From assembly GCA_032622095.1 (NCBI GenBank), contig CP136067.1, positions 133,119,990 to 133,183,989 on the forward strand: DNA of 64,000 bases. The letters run 5' to 3'. A model generated the notes under the pieces. The model made no database searches. It was not told where the DNA came from and was given only the letters and a program-made list of their open reading frames with translations. A program made the position numbers and the translations under genes. Below, one piece after another: positions 36,533 to 47,799 of the stretch (the first letter of the stretch is position 1; every line of letters begins with the position of its first letter). The stretch is from Siphonodentalium dalli. Its lineage: Eukaryota; Mollusca; Scaphopoda; Gadilida; Siphonodentaliidae.

Positions 36533-36870
36533 TTAAAGATGCAAGATCCAATTTAATGCCACTAAATTACTATTTAATCGGCTTCGGGGATAAAAAAAAA
36601 AATTAGATTTGAGTCGAGGAACCCCCAACCATCCACCCAGAGTTATCAGATTTTGAGTTTTGAAATCTGATATTTTTCACCATCTCAAATTTTTAGCGGC
36701 CTGGCAAATATTTGACGAATGCCAACCGACATACTCTTTTTGGCCAATTTTATACTATAGTTGGCAGCAGTTAGCATTATTTTTTGGTAATTAATCATTT
36801 TCTGATAACTGAATCGGCATTTCAAGAAATGTTGATGTTGTTGGAATCTGATTAAATCGGATTGTGTACC
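36533..36870. mobile_element. RepGTAC copy, diverged, in MINDY intron 2-3
   Basis: TTAAAGATGCAAGATCCAAT to ATCGGATTGTGTACCAG; contains GATTTGAGTCGAGGAACCCC. Begins 150 bases after exon 2. Confidence 0.65.
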
Positions 36871-37266
36871 AGTAAGGGTTTACATACACATGTATGGGGA
36901 CAATTGGAAAATAACCTTTTTTTTCCTTAATTGTACAATGCTATTAATATCAACTTCAACTTCAACTGTGTTAGCAATTTTTCGCCCACGAAGATTTTAT
37001 GAACCTGAGTATGTTCAAGTCTATTACACATGGCTTTGTCCATCTCTAAGCATCACTGGAATCTATGATTAATAATGCCACTCAGTTATCAAATTATATA
37101 GACCTGAAAAAATATTGCATGAGCGTATTGCTCACGCAACTTTGAACTGTTTAAGCAATTTTTTCTCCGCAAATATTTTATGAACCTAAGTATGTTCAAG
37201 TCTATTACACATGGCTTTGTCCATCCATCTGTCAGGGCATATATATCTCGGTTATTGGTTCTGATT

Positions 37267-37540
37267 GAAGCCTGCAAATAGTGTGTCAGTCATTTGCAGA
37301 ATGAGGTATCCAGAGGGTGAATTTAGTGATGCTATCCCGCACAGCGGGTTAGCATCACCAAATTCCCCCTCTGGGTCCTCATTCTGCTTAGGCCTCATAT
37401 AGTCTCAAATTAGCATTGTTTTCAGTTACCTTTCCCCTTCTGGGAAGTTTCTATATCCCCGAATTTGCAGAAGTTAAAATTCATAATCAAGGTGACTAAA
37501 GGGTGAACATCACCAACTTCAACAACAACTTCAACATCCG
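37267..37540. mobile_element. Rep600 copy 7, right end missing
   Basis: Left hairpin and part of the spacer, then it runs into the satellite-like array of 37540. Confidence 0.75.
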
Positions 37541-38530
37541 TCAACAACACACCCTGTACATGTAGGTCACATCTCTCGTCCGATCGTCACCAAACTTGGC
37601 CTCCAGCAGGCATCTTGGATTTCAAATTTGAATCTATTGCCGCACTCTGCAGCCCGCATTTATATAGAATTATTCTTTAACTTTACAGGAATGTTTTGGA
37701 TTACCTCTAGATACGTGCAGGTGTTATCAAATTTGAATGATTTTCTATGACAACCATTGCTGCCGGCAGCCATCTTGGAGTTTAATCTTTGCATGACTAA
37801 ATCCTTTGGCACACCCTACAGACCACATCCCTCATCCGATCGTCACCAAACTTCATATGGATCTTTTGTGAGACCACTAGATGGAACCATAACATTTTTC
37901 CATATTTCATTGAAAAACATTGCCACCAACGGTGATCTTGGATTTTACTCTGTGCATTACAAAATCCTTCGGCGCACCCAAGAGGCCAACTCCCTCATCC
38001 GATCATCACCAAGCTTCATATGGATCTTCGGGGCAACCTCTAGATGGGAGCCATCTCAGATTTGACTTTTTCTATTAGTATTACTGCACTCCCTTCAGCC
38101 TAACTTTTTCATCCGATTAATCGCAAACTGTTTATACATCTTCTAGGTAACCTCTTGTTACTAAAGCGTTTAAACTATCCGAGTTCCCTATCGCTCTATG
38201 AACTATAATATATGGCATGGTCCCATTTCCAAGTTGAGCTACAGTGTCATTGACACTTTCATTTAGAGTTATCCTTTATTGTTTATTTGGAAATATGTAC
38301 AGATATCTCACCCATGATCATCAGATCTCAATGAAAGTTTAGATGGAGATTCAACATCCGGAGTTTTTTTTTAGAGTGCCCAATGACATTGTTTCATATT
38401 TTACATTCTAGAGTTACTAGTAATATCCTTCTTTGTTTTCCTAGAAATAGGTTTCTATGTTGGTCCACCTGAGTATCACAGGCATAGGTTATAGGATCTC
38501 AATGAAATTTGATATAGATATTTACCATCA
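37540..38530. repeat. Degenerate satellite-like array in MINDY intron 3
   Basis: Recurrent CATCCGATCGTCACCAAACT and TCATATGGATCTTTTGTGAG segments spaced about 170-180 bp, decaying to the right. A related stretch lies at 58190-58500 (CTTTGCATGACTTAATC, CATCTGATTGTTCG). The 102-codon open frame at 37757 is part of the repeat. Confidence 0.65.
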
Positions 38531-38535
38531 CAAGG

Positions 38536-38995
38536 CCAAGCCTGAGTTTAGTGTGCTTGTCATTTGCAGAATGAGGTCTCCAGAGGGTGAATTTAGTGAT
38601 GCTATCCCACATAGCAGGCTAGCATCACTAAATTCACCCTCTGGGGACCTCATACTTCTTAGGCCTCATCTTCTCTGGAAAGTTTCTTTATTATAAATTT
38701 TCTATAGAAACTTATTCACATAGATTCTATTTCTTTTTTAGTTTGGTTTCTCTATATCCCCAAATTGGCAGATGACACATTGTTTAAATCGAGGTTCCCA
38801 ATGGGTGTACATCACAATATTCACCATTTGGAACTTCAATCTGATTCTATGTCCCCATAGCAGATGAGGCCATGCTGAATGAGTCCCCAGAGGGTGAATT
38901 TAGTGATGCTATCCTGCTATGCGGGATAGCGTCACTAAATTCAACTTCTGGGGACCTCATTCTACAAATGACAGGCACACTAAACTCAGGCTTGT
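38536..38995. mobile_element. Rep600 copy 8
   Basis: Complete; ends 140 bases before MINDY exon 3. The 79- and 134-codon frames here start in its hairpins. Confidence 0.85.
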
Positions 38996-39139
38996 TTGGT
39001 GATATTCACATTTTTTCCTATTACAGTTATTTATCATTTATTTATTTTAAATTTGGAATCTGTCCTGCCCATGTTTCTAATTGGCACTGTGGGGATTCCA
39101 GCACCCGAGGTGCAATATATTGTTTTTTTTCTGTTTCAG

Positions 39140-39330
39140 GGTGGCTGACTTTGAGTACACTCCAGAATGTATTATATTTGATTTGCTCCAAGTGCCGCTA
39201 TACCATGGGTGGTTGGTTGACCCGCAGGATAATGAAGCCGTTTCAGTTGTCAGCGGTCACAGCTACAACCAACTAGTGGAGAAAATTATTGGTCAGAAGT
39301 CATCTGATGAATCAGAACTAGTCACAGAAG
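39140..39330 (+). CDS. MINDY1/2: MINDY1/2 deubiquitinase, third coding exon
   Basis: Acceptor CTGTTTCAG|GGTGGC enters in phase 2 (Gly codon split with the previous exon); donor GAAG|GTTTGT leaves in phase 1. The exon encodes VADFEYTPEC, the LLQVPLYHGWLVDPQ signature, the SYNQLVEKII helix and SDESELVTEG, all in the order known for MINDY1/2. The YHGWLVDPQ block is among the most conserved parts of the catalytic domain. GTTTGT is a weaker donor than GTAAGT, but the downstream frame at 43273 confirms it. The 2.8-kb upstream intron carries two Rep600 copies (37267, 38536) and a satellite-like array. Confidence 0.95.
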
Positions 39331-39518
39331 GTTTGTAATCGAGGGCAGTGATCTATAATCTTCAGCGATAACCCTTTGAACTCTGGAATATAGACGTAAA
39401 ATTGGTTTGTTGGACAAAATTGGGATATTTCAAATGATACCTAAACTACTTTACTATAGAATCAAACAAAATGTAATTCATTTAGGTATAAACTAGGATG
39501 CACTGAATTTGAAAACAC

Positions 39519-39984
39519 TTAAAGGTACTCAATTCGATCATACGCTCCTAAATTACTATTTCTTTGGCTTCGGGGGTAAAAAATATTTGATTCGAGTAGA
39601 GGAACCCACCCATCAAAGCTCAGAGTGATCAGATATCGATTTTTGAAATTTGTTATTTCTCGAGATGTGTAATAATATGTGACCCAGAAACACGTGGTCA
39701 AACGGAGGGTCTCGGACAAAATTGCGGATGATGATGGATAACTCTAAAATCATCAAGTGGTAATATGGTCAAATTTCGTGATACTTTAGTGATAATATGC
39801 CATATTATGTTAATCAAAATGTTGATAAATAACAAGTTTTGGAAAATTTTATACCATAGTTGACAGTGGTTAGCATTATTTTGTTGCAATAAATCAATTC
39901 TGATAACTAAAAGCATATTTTGATGAAATTTTGTTGTTATATCTTAATGGTATGGGGACCGTCTGATCGGATTGAGTACCTTTA
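39519..39984. mobile_element. RepGTAC copy in MINDY intron 3-4
   Basis: TTAAAGGTACTCAATTCGAT to CGGATTGAGTACCTTTAAG, 190 bases after exon 3. Interior shares GATAACTCTAAAATCATCAA with 54662-55095. Confidence 0.8.
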
Positions 39985-40442
39985 AGATTAATCTTATATA
40001 AACGAGTGGACATTCAGTAGTTGAGCTTGCTTATAATGCCATGACCACCAACAGTTCACCAGGTTCCTATGCAAAGGAACAGTATTTGTATTGCCGTCAT
40101 TGACAATGTTTAATTAAACTATTTAGCATATATAGACAAGTATATATTCAGTAATTGGTCTTGCTGAACGCCAACTAATTATAGTTATCACCAGGTTTCC
40201 CTATACAACCCTGAAGTCTATATTTAAAACTCAAGAGTTTATGACACCTTACATAACTGACATACATGCAGTTCAATCGTGGCTTACCAAGCATTGTTTA
40301 CATCTACATGTAGGTGAAGGTGTCTTAGCATGTGATTGTCACACATGCTTGGTGCCTGATTGATCTCTTTTTATCATCATGTGGTATCCTTTATGCACAA
40401 GCTTTATTCTGTTATTGAATCAGGTCAATTCCCAACTTGACA
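39985..40442. other. MINDY intron 3-4, no feature
   Basis: Unique AT-rich sequence. Confidence 0.4.
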
Positions 40443-40649
40443 TATTGTAATGCCTTAAATAATCGACTCCTTAACCAAAGCAGAATTATTGGTAATTTTT
40501 CAGGAAATATGGCTTGTTGCCATTCATCAGAAAGCTATCTCTGAACGCTTTCCGATAAATGGCAACAAGCCATATTTTCGACTAAATCCTGAAAAATTAC
40601 CCATAATTCTCTTGTGGTTAAGGAGTCGATTATTTAGGGCATTACTATA
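40443..40649. mobile_element. PalTA 14
   Basis: Left arm lacks the GATTTAGTCG segment; otherwise complete. Confidence 0.85.
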
Positions 40650-40799
40650 GCATGGAATTCCATGGATTAAACCTGAACCACACAGCATTTTCCATGACAT
40701 TGGCTGACTGGTTTTCTGAAAATTACAGGGGCAAACTGGTTCACATGCAGTGCACATTTTGCATGGAAAAGGATTTTATTGCACACATCAGGCCTCAAA

Positions 40800-41115
40800 A
40801 TATGGTGCTGGACATTAGCAGAATAAGGTCCCCAGAGGGTGAATTTAGTGACACTACCCCGCACAGCGGGCTAGCGACACCAAATTCATCCTCTGAGGAC
40901 CTCATTCTGCATGGCCCCATCTGCTATGGGAGACCTAAATACAAACTTAAGTTCCCAGATGGTGAAGATATTGATGTGCACCCATTGGGTACCTCAATTA
41001 TGCATTGTGTCATTTGCCAATTTGGGGATATAGAGAAACTAAACTAAAAAAAGAAAAAGACACTTTCTAAAGAAGTCTATATATATTCACCCTCTGGGGA
41101 CCTCATTCTGTAAAT
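40800..41115. mobile_element. Rep600 copy 9, partial
   Basis: Left hairpin complete, spacer shortened, right end reduced to CACCCTCTGGGGACCTCATT. Confidence 0.75.
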
Positions 41116-41219
41116 ATCCGGCTCCATATTTTCAGGTCTGCACTTATTACTACCTGACCGCAGCCTGTGTGGTAATTTCACCCAAATGCTCTAGATCAAT
41201 TCAGATAGCTTGCTTGACA

Positions 41220-42877
41220 TACAGTAATTCCCTAAATAATCGACCCCTAAACCCACAGGGGCCTGTAACGCGCTCCGCTGTCCGCCCCCCTTTTGCGCTG
41301 CCCATATACGCCGCTGCTATATACGCGCCTGCTTCACGCTAATGGTATAATAATAACACAAGGGTAACTGTAGAATATAGCTCATTCACACCAGTAATTC
41401 CACAGATATAACCACGGATGTATCGGCGAAGAATTCATCTTTCAATCAATACCACAAACTCCCATCAAAACCATTCATATACATAGCATTTGATAATTTT
41501 TTAACCACCGAATATTGTCTCCGAAGACTGTAAATTTTCATTTTGATCCGGCTCAGAACAAAATGTCGGAAATCTTCTTATAACTTCACCCCCGCACGGC
41601 TTACTATAATTAAAAATCGGCCAAACGATCAACTAAACGTTTAGCGCTCAGTGATTTCTTGTCGGCTAATAATTTATTTACTCATACAAATCAACAGATC
41701 GTCAGTAAACAATTTCTATAGAGGAGAAATCTGTCGATAATTCCAACTTTAAAACAAAAATTTGTCAAGTCACAAGTAGAAATAGCCAATCACCGCTCAG
41801 TGTTAGAATCGAGGTCAGGTCATAATGAATATTAAAATGAGGACCTCGATTCTAACACTGAGCGGTGATTGGCTGTTTCTACTATGTCAGTCATGAATAT
41901 TAAAATTAGGAACTTTGTGACTTGACAAATTTCTATAGAGGAGAAATCTGTCGATAATTCCAACTTTAAAACAAAAATTTGTCAAGTCACAAGTAGAAAC
42001 AGCCAATCACCGCTCAGTGTTAGAATCGAAGTCAGGTCATAATGAATATTAAAATGAGGACCTCGATTCTAACACTGAGCAGTGATTGGCTGTTTCTACT
42101 ATGTCAGTCATGAATATTAAAATTAGGAACTTTGTGACTTGACAAATTTTTGTTTTAAAGTTGGAATTATCGACAGATTTCTCCTCTATAGAAATTGTTT
42201 ACTGACGATCTGTTGATTTGTATGAGTAAATAAATTATTAGCCGACAAGAAATCACTGAGCGCTAAACATTTAGTTGATCGTTTGGCCGATTTTTAATTA
42301 TAGTAAGCCGCGCGGGGGTGAAGTTATAAGAAGATTTCCAACATTTTGTTCTGAGCCGGATCAAAATGAAAATTTACTGTCTTCGGAGACAATATTCGGT
42401 GGTTAAAAAATTATCAAATGCTATGTATATGAATGGTTTTGATGGGAGTTTGTGGTATTGATTGAAAGATGAATTCTTCGCCAATACATCCGTGGTTATA
42501 TCTGTGGCATTACTGGTGTGAATGAGCTATATTTGATCGATCGGCGAGTGATGGTAAAAAGGTGAATTTCTACAGTTACCCTTGTGTTATTATTATACCA
42601 TTAGCGTGAAGCAGGCGCGTATATAGCAGCGGCGTATATGGGCAGCGCAAAAGGGGGGCGGACAGCGGAGCGCGTTACAGGCCCCTGTGCCTAAACACAG
42701 CAAAATTATGGGTAATTTTTCTGGATTTAGTCAGAAATATGGCTTGTTGCCATTCATCGGAAAGCTCTGTGAGAGCTTTCCAATGAATGACAACAAGCCA
42801 TATTTCTGACTAAATCCAGAAAAATTACCCATAATTCTGCTGTGGTTAAGGAGTCGATTATTTAAGGCATTACTGTA
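41220..42877. mobile_element. PalTA 15, split by the foldback hAT
   Basis: Left 26-34 bases at 41220-41253 and the remainder from 42690 onwards. Confidence 0.9.
41254..42689. mobile_element. Large foldback hAT-like element (1.4-kb palindrome)
   Basis: Arms of roughly 0.65 kb are near-identical inverted copies, starting CACAGGGGCCTGTAACGCGC at the left and mirrored at the right. Flanks CCTAAACC and CCTAAACA look like an 8-bp target duplication inside a PalTA copy. CAGGGG ends plus 8-bp duplication are hAT hallmarks. The centre holds two tandem copies of a segment of about 220 bp, each itself containing an inverted CCTCGATTCTAACACTGAGC pair. No transposase frame. Confidence 0.85.
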
Positions 42878-42950
42878 AATGACGTCATGCACGAATTCTC
42901 AACTGGTGCTACAACAATAATTCAACTACATTTTGTATTGAGTAGATAAC

Positions 42951-43124
42951 TACAGTAATACCCGAAGTATATGACCCTTTATCCAAAGTAGAATTATGGG
43001 AAATTTTTCAGGATTTAGTCGAAAATATGGCTTGTTGCCACAAACCATATTTCCAATTTAATCCTGAAAAATTTCCCTTGATTCTGCTGTGGTTTAGGGG
43101 TCGATTATTTAGGAAATTACTGTA
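42951..43124. mobile_element. PalTA 16, shortened, before MINDY exon 4
   Basis: Centre missing: GGCTTGTTGCCACAAACCAT. 74 bases after PalTA 15. Confidence 0.85.
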
Positions 43125-43272
43125 ACTAGCATAGAAACCAAACAGAAACAATTATTTGGTGCTAAAGAATATTGACTGTTGGTGTGTAATAAACACAAAA
43201 CATTCACGCGCTTGCGTATTTCTGTCTATTTACTGCTTCATTGCTTGAAAAAGGCTGATTTCTCTATTGTAG

Positions 43273-43415
43273 CTCTGATTGGTGAAACTTTCCTCGAGAC
43301 AACAGCCTCTCAGCTTTCCTATCACGGTCTTTGTGAATTGCTCAATACAGTGAAGGAGTCCGAACTATGTGTTTTCTTCCGAAATAACCACTTCAGTACT
43401 CTATACAGATACCAT
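43273..43415 (+). CDS. MINDY1/2: MINDY1/2 deubiquitinase, fourth coding exon (catalytic His)
   Basis: Acceptor TTCTCTATTGTAG|CTCTG and donor ACCAT|GTAAGT bound 143 nt (phase 1 in, phase 0 out). The exon encodes ETFLETTASQLSYHGLCEL and CVFFRNNHFSTLYRY; the His of NNHFST (residue 381 of the joined product) is the expected catalytic His. The four exons give 389 residues. The rest of the domain (LVTDQGF region), the ubiquitin-interacting motifs and the C-terminus normally follow but were not found downstream on the + strand. The frame stays open through the donor to a TGA at 43500-43502, so retained intron would give a different short tail. The region just after the donor is a partial copy of the exon end. 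Confidence 0.93.
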
Positions 43416-43709
43416 GTAAGTGTTAACAACTTCAGTACCCTCTACCAGGGTTTCCATTACTATGGCTTAGCGTCCGTGGAACGGCCTCATTCCCCTCACT
43501 GATGATCTGTTTGAGACATACATGCACATAAAGTCAATAGCAATCTGTCGTAAAAAATCTGGTTATAACGGCAGATCAGGGGTTAAACATAATACTGGCG
43601 AAAAAGCGGGTCAATTGTCACAGTACAGCGTAACTCTTTGAATTAAAAGTGCGAAAACTACAATGTAACATTTGGTGTGCAGTCAAATAGTGACGTTAAT
43701 ATTAACTCT

Positions 43710-43825
43710 ATTCTCTTATACATGTATATGCGAGGCTCCCAATGAAAGATGCATATATAAGTGAATGCCCAGGCACTGGATCTTTAATGCTGCACCACCG
43801 CAGCTCCCATCATCAAAGGGTTAAA
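43710..43825. repeat. Hairpin-G right half
   Basis: TTCTCTTATACATGTATATG, then GCACTGGATCTTTAATGCTG and CATCATCAAAGGGTTAAAG. Confidence 0.55.
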
Positions 43826-43987
43826 GTGATTTGAAACACTCCACTGAGGTGTTCCCGGACGGACTAACAAATAATCATTCCAAAATAAGTTATCTTCATA
43901 AACTTTATATCCAAATAGTCAGAAAACAGCGTCATTGTTATAAACGAATTATATGCAGTGACTGTTATTGGTGAAATGTTTATGCCC

Positions 43988-44291
43988 TTAACTCTTTCAG
44001 TGCCAGGGGCCGATCCTATCGGCCCTAATTTACGGTCTGTAGAGTGCCAGGGCCGATGAGATTGGCCCTAAAAAAAAATTTTTTTGATTTTTTTTTTTTG
44101 GGGTTGAATTTGTTTTGGGTATGCTTAAGCATGCTATAGCGAATTTAAAAACAAACTGGATAAGTCCTTAGGGGCATGTTATAACTCAAAACTATCACCA
44201 AGTATTCATAGTAATAATTTTGAAGCCCATGAAAAACGTAAGATTCCCTGGCACTAAACCTACGAAATAAGCCTGGCACTGAAGGAGTTAA
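43988..44291. mobile_element. TTAA (piggyBac-like) element, short
   Basis: Ends TTAACTCTTTCAGTGCCAGG and CCTGGCACTGAAGGAGTTAA. Internal GGCCGATCCTATCGGCCCTA repeats at the left. Lies just after MINDY exon 4. Confidence 0.8.
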
Positions 44292-44658
44292 GGCATCCCG
44301 AATAAAGTAGTATCTGTTATTTGTGCTGAGTTCAACCATTGTGTTCTCTGAAATGGTACAATAATGCCCTAGGTGAAGGTCCTGACTCGAAATTGCACGA
44401 TATAAGTAACTTTGTGAGCGATTTTTCTTTGCGTCTCTTACAACTATGGAATTTCTCCTGGGTAATTAATTCAATATTTATTGCGATATAGGCTCACAAA
44501 ATCACACAAAAGCATGCAATCTCGACCTGTGATGTTGATTATTGAGGAACAAGTATTAACAAAGAAGGTTCCCGTAGCTTTACCAGCTAGAAAGAACTTT
44601 AGCAATGTATTGTTCATTATTGTTAGTATACTTCAAGTACTGGCCCTGCTTTGGAACC

Positions 44659-44857
44659 ACAGTAATTCCCTAAATAATCAACTCCTTAACCACAGCAGAA
44701 TTATGGGTAATTTATCAGGATTTAGTGGGAAATATGGCTTGTTGCCATTCATCGGAAAGCTCACACTGAGATGGGTAATTTTTCAGGATTTAGTCTGAAA
44801 TATGACTTGTTGCCATTCATTGGAAAGCTTTCACTGAGAGCTGTCCGATGAATGGAA
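44659..44857. mobile_element. PalTA 17, rearranged
   Basis: Two left arms in direct orientation (44690 and 44770), and only a short right-arm piece; the right end is missing. Confidence 0.75.
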
Positions 44858-45246
44858 ATCTTACTAGTAGTTCTTTGCTACATTCCTCCAGTGGGGATAG
44901 TGTTTTTATTCCATAAAATAAGTTCACAATATGTCTTAAAACAATAATTTATTTTGAATTAAACAGAACAAATACACAAACATTATAAACATGTAGGCAT
45001 TAATACAATCTTGTTCAAAATCTGGATTAGAATGAATACCTGTACTTTAGTGATATTACTACTATAGACCGGTTTAGCCACTTGTATGTGTAACTTTTAA
45101 TGTGTGTTACTGTGCAAGCCTTGATATAGTGTGTCTCTCATTTGCAGAATGCAGTCCTCAGAGGGGGAATTTAGTGATGCTATCCCACACAGCAGGCTAG
45201 CGCACAAAATTTACCCTCTGAGAACTTCATTCTGCTTAGGCCTCAA

Positions 45247-46079
45247 TAGAGCAAGATGCTGTTTACGTCCAAGACCGCCTCCATAGGGCTGATGGTCTTT
45301 ACGCCCTGACTTGGTGGCAGGACAAATCATTATCAATACATGATGCTAAATATATTGTAAAGAAGACATCTTATGGCCATAATGATGTATAATAATCTAA
45401 ATTTCATGTTAAATTACGCACAGAATATTCCGGTTTATTAGGACTAACATCGAGTTGTTTACGTTTAAACGGAAATCCAAAGTGTTCCGAAGAAAATCTG
45501 CATAGTTCGAAGTTTGAGAAGAATTACGGCTCGCTGACAACAAACAAGATGTTGGCGTCGATGTTTAATCACATGCTGGTTGTGATTATAATGTTTTAAA
45601 CTGTCAGTGCATTGTGAATTTCGGAAATATATTTTAAGATTTAGATTTAGATCTACAATTTACTATATTTGTTTATTGGAAACCATACGATAAACAAAAT
45701 TATGATTATATAAAATGAGAAATGCTGTGTATGAAATTATTTTCACCAGAAACTAACGATGTCACCTCATGAGGTTTAGTGCATTTGCATACTTTTAAAA
45801 ATATGTAAACAATATGGTAAATGTCTTTTTTCACATTAAATCATCCTTTTCAATGGACAACTGTTCTGGTGTTCAGAACAAATATCATGTTTTCTACGGA
45901 ATAAACCTGTTTATTGTCACAATTGTGATATTTGATTACATTTATTGGCGGTTTTAAGTGAGCTGGTCACTAACGCGTAAAGACCGTCACAAGAGCCCTA
46001 TGGAGGTGGTCTCGGATGTAAACCAGCATCTCGTTCTACCAATATCCTAGCTGGTTTACATACAAGTAAACCTGGACGA
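45247..46079. mobile_element. Element with 9-bp duplication and inverted ends (MULE-like?)
   Basis: Flanked by AGGCCTCAA at 45238-45246 and 46080-46088, splitting a Rep600. Inverted arms of about 45 bp: GATGCTGTTTACGTCCAAGA at the left and its mirrored counterpart ending near 46038; about 41 extra bases follow at the right. A 9-bp duplication suggests Mutator-type, but no transposase is present. Confidence 0.7.
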
Positions 46080-46219
46080 AGGCCTCAACTGCTATGGGAG
46101 ACCTAGGATCAGATTGAAGTTCTTCAGTTGAAGTTGGTGAAGTTCACTCATTAGTCACCTTGATTATGCGTTTTATCTTCTACAAATTAAGGAAATTTGA
46201 AACTGAACAGTGAACAGAC

Positions 46220-46244
46220 GGGGGGGGGGGGGGGGGGGGGGGGG
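46220..46244. repeat. G run of 25
   Basis: Twenty-five consecutive G within the right part of a Rep600 copy. Confidence 0.85.
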
Positions 46245-46377
46245 AAGTAGCTAAAAGCACTGTTAATTTGTGCAGGGGAGCGTCACTAAATTCACCCTTT
46301 GGAGACTCGACTCGGCAAATGTCAGGCTTGACTGAATGTGTGAGTGTTTTGTAATAATTTGACCAGAGTTTGTGCTG

Positions 46378-46470
46378 GGACATTCTCTTATATATGCGAG
46401 GCTCTCTATGAGAGAATACATTGGCACAGGTTTTTCACAAAATTTCAGGAAGCTCCAGTCATGGAAGTGT
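46378..46470. repeat. Hairpin-G fragment
   Basis: GACATTCTCTTATATATGCG, then ATACATTGGCACAGG and a GGAAGCTCCAGTCATGG end. Followed directly by a RepGTAC copy. Confidence 0.55.
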
Positions 46471-46472
46471 CA

Positions 46473-46782
46473 TCCAAATCGATGGTCCGCATATCAACAG
46501 ATTCCAACAACAACAACATTTTTTGAAATGCCTCTTCAGTTATGGTATCAGAATTGATTAATTGACAAAAAATAATACTAACCACTGTCAACTATAGTAT
46601 AAATTGCTTGAAAAGTGTTATATATCAACATTTTTTTCAACGCAAATTTATATCGAGAGTATGTCCGTGTGATAACTCTGAGCTTTGATGGGTGAGTTCC
46701 TTGACTCGAATCAAGTATATTTTACCCCCGAAGCCAAAGAAATAGTAATTTAGAAGCATTAATTCGGATTGTGCATCTTGAA
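46473..46782. mobile_element. RepGTAC copy, reverse and truncated
   Basis: Ends in AATTCGGATTGTGCATCTTG; contains GAGTTCCTTGACTCGAATCA. The 91-codon - strand frame over 46637-46912 combines this repeat with an antisense frame of the gene A exon and is not a gene. Confidence 0.65.
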
Positions 46783-46908
46783 CAATAATGTTTAGTTCCT
46801 CTGTTTTGAATACTAACAAACATCTGAATATCTCGTAGCCAATCACAGTGAGCTTTGTGAAGAATGTATTGTCAGTTAGCACTCTCCACCCATGGATCAT
46901 CGCTAGTC

Positions 46909-47057
46909 TCACGTCGGCAGCAATAAGTATGTTATTGACAATCCTAAAGTCACAATCAATAATAGAGTTGTCCCACTTGTATTGTGCTGTTTACTGCTTG
47001 ATTCTGTGTCTGTGCCCCCTTCTGTGCCCTCTTCTTCCAACAAGTCTTTTTCATCTT
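46909..47057 (-). CDS. Terminal exon of GPI-anchor-type cysteine protein (gene A)
   Basis: Last exon of a - strand gene whose preceding exons are at 47607-47731 and 52548-52668. The acceptor is TTTTTTTTCAG|AAGATG, entering in phase 1 to complete a Glu codon. It encodes 48 residues: an acidic linker (DEKDLLEEEG), a Ser/Thr/Asn-rich stretch with an N-glycosylation site (NTSG), then a hydrophobic tail (TTLLLIVTLGLSITYLLLP) ending three bases before TGA, with no cytoplasmic tail. This is the usual shape of a GPI-attachment signal; the omega site would be near the SSSKQHNTSG segment. I infer a cell-surface protein. A single-pass membrane protein with no tail is the alternative. Confidence 0.75.
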
Positions 47058-47122
47058 CTGAAAAAAAAAGTTCAAACATTTATTAGGTTTGACCAAGAAT
47101 ATAATCAGCAAAAATAATTAAA

Positions 47123-47378
47123 TACATTAATGCCTTAAATAATCGGCTCCTTAACCACAGCATAATTATGGGTAATTTTTTAGGATTTAGTCGGAAATAT
47201 GGCTTGTTGCCATTCATCGGAAAGCTCTCAGTGTGAGCTTTTCGATGAGTGGCAACAAGCCATATTCTCAGTGAGAGCTTTCCGATGAATGGCAACAAGC
47301 CATATTTCCGACTAAATCCTGAAAAGTTACCCGTAATTCTGCTGTGGTTAAGGAGTTGATTATTTAGGGCATTACTAT
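47123..47378. mobile_element. PalTA 18, extra inner arm, in gene A intron
   Basis: Inner right segment duplicated (about 47238 and 47275), as in PalTA 10. Lies between the gene A terminal and penultimate exons. Confidence 0.88.
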
Positions 47379-47606
47379 ACTCTTGCAAGCCAATCTGGAC
47401 GATTGGTTAACCATTTCTTAACTAAATACTCATTCACGAATAGTTACTATAGAAAACCTTCAGATTATAAGTTCAATAAACTGCCATAGATTTTGTCTTC
47501 AAAACCAGGATAATGGAGGAGATAAGGAAATAGTTTCAAATTTGATATTAATGTTGATCTGATTTTGACATATAAGTAATGCATATCATTTTAGAGCATG
47601 TCCTAC

Positions 47607-47731
47607 CATCCACATGACAGTTCTTCTTCTCTGTGTAGAAATCAACCATATCATGTTTAAACAGAGACTTTTCATCCTTCCTGCACCTCTCTATGTTTGG
47701 ATAGACGCACTGGTACAAGCTGATGAATTTT
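47607..47731 (-). CDS. Cysteine-bearing exon of gene A
   Basis: Acceptor TTTTCCCCCAG|AAAATT and donor GTGGATG|GTAGGA bound 125 nt, entering in phase 2 and leaving in phase 1. The 41 full codons read KFISLYQCVYPNIERC, a charged stretch, then NCHVD, with cysteine spacing C-x7-C and a third Cys near the end. This spacing and the exon phase match the exon at 62389-62522, so the two are paralogous. The joint frame with the terminal exon (phase 1) and with 52548 (phase 2) is consistent. The pattern recalls secreted helical Cys-rich invertebrate domains (DUF19/T20D4.11-like), which I offer only as a lead. Confidence 0.8.
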
Positions 47732-47799
47732 CTGGGGGAAAAAAACAAGCAAAATGTTAAGAACTTAATGCATCATGGTTTTCATACTCCGAATTATTA

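Larger units (their letters stand above)
45115..46340. mobile_element. Rep600 copy 10, split by the 9-bp-duplication element
   Basis: Resumes at GGCCTCAACTGCTATGGGAG (46081) and carries the 25-G run. Confidence 0.8.

Noticed and set aside
43560-43620. Frame reading VITADQGL, recalling the missing MINDY LVTDQGF segment
   Set aside because: The flanking residues do not match the family and the splice context is poor; judged coincidence.
46637-46912. 91-codon - strand open frame
   Set aside because: It joins an out-of-frame reading past the gene A stop with RepGTAC sequence; the supported frame ends at 46909.
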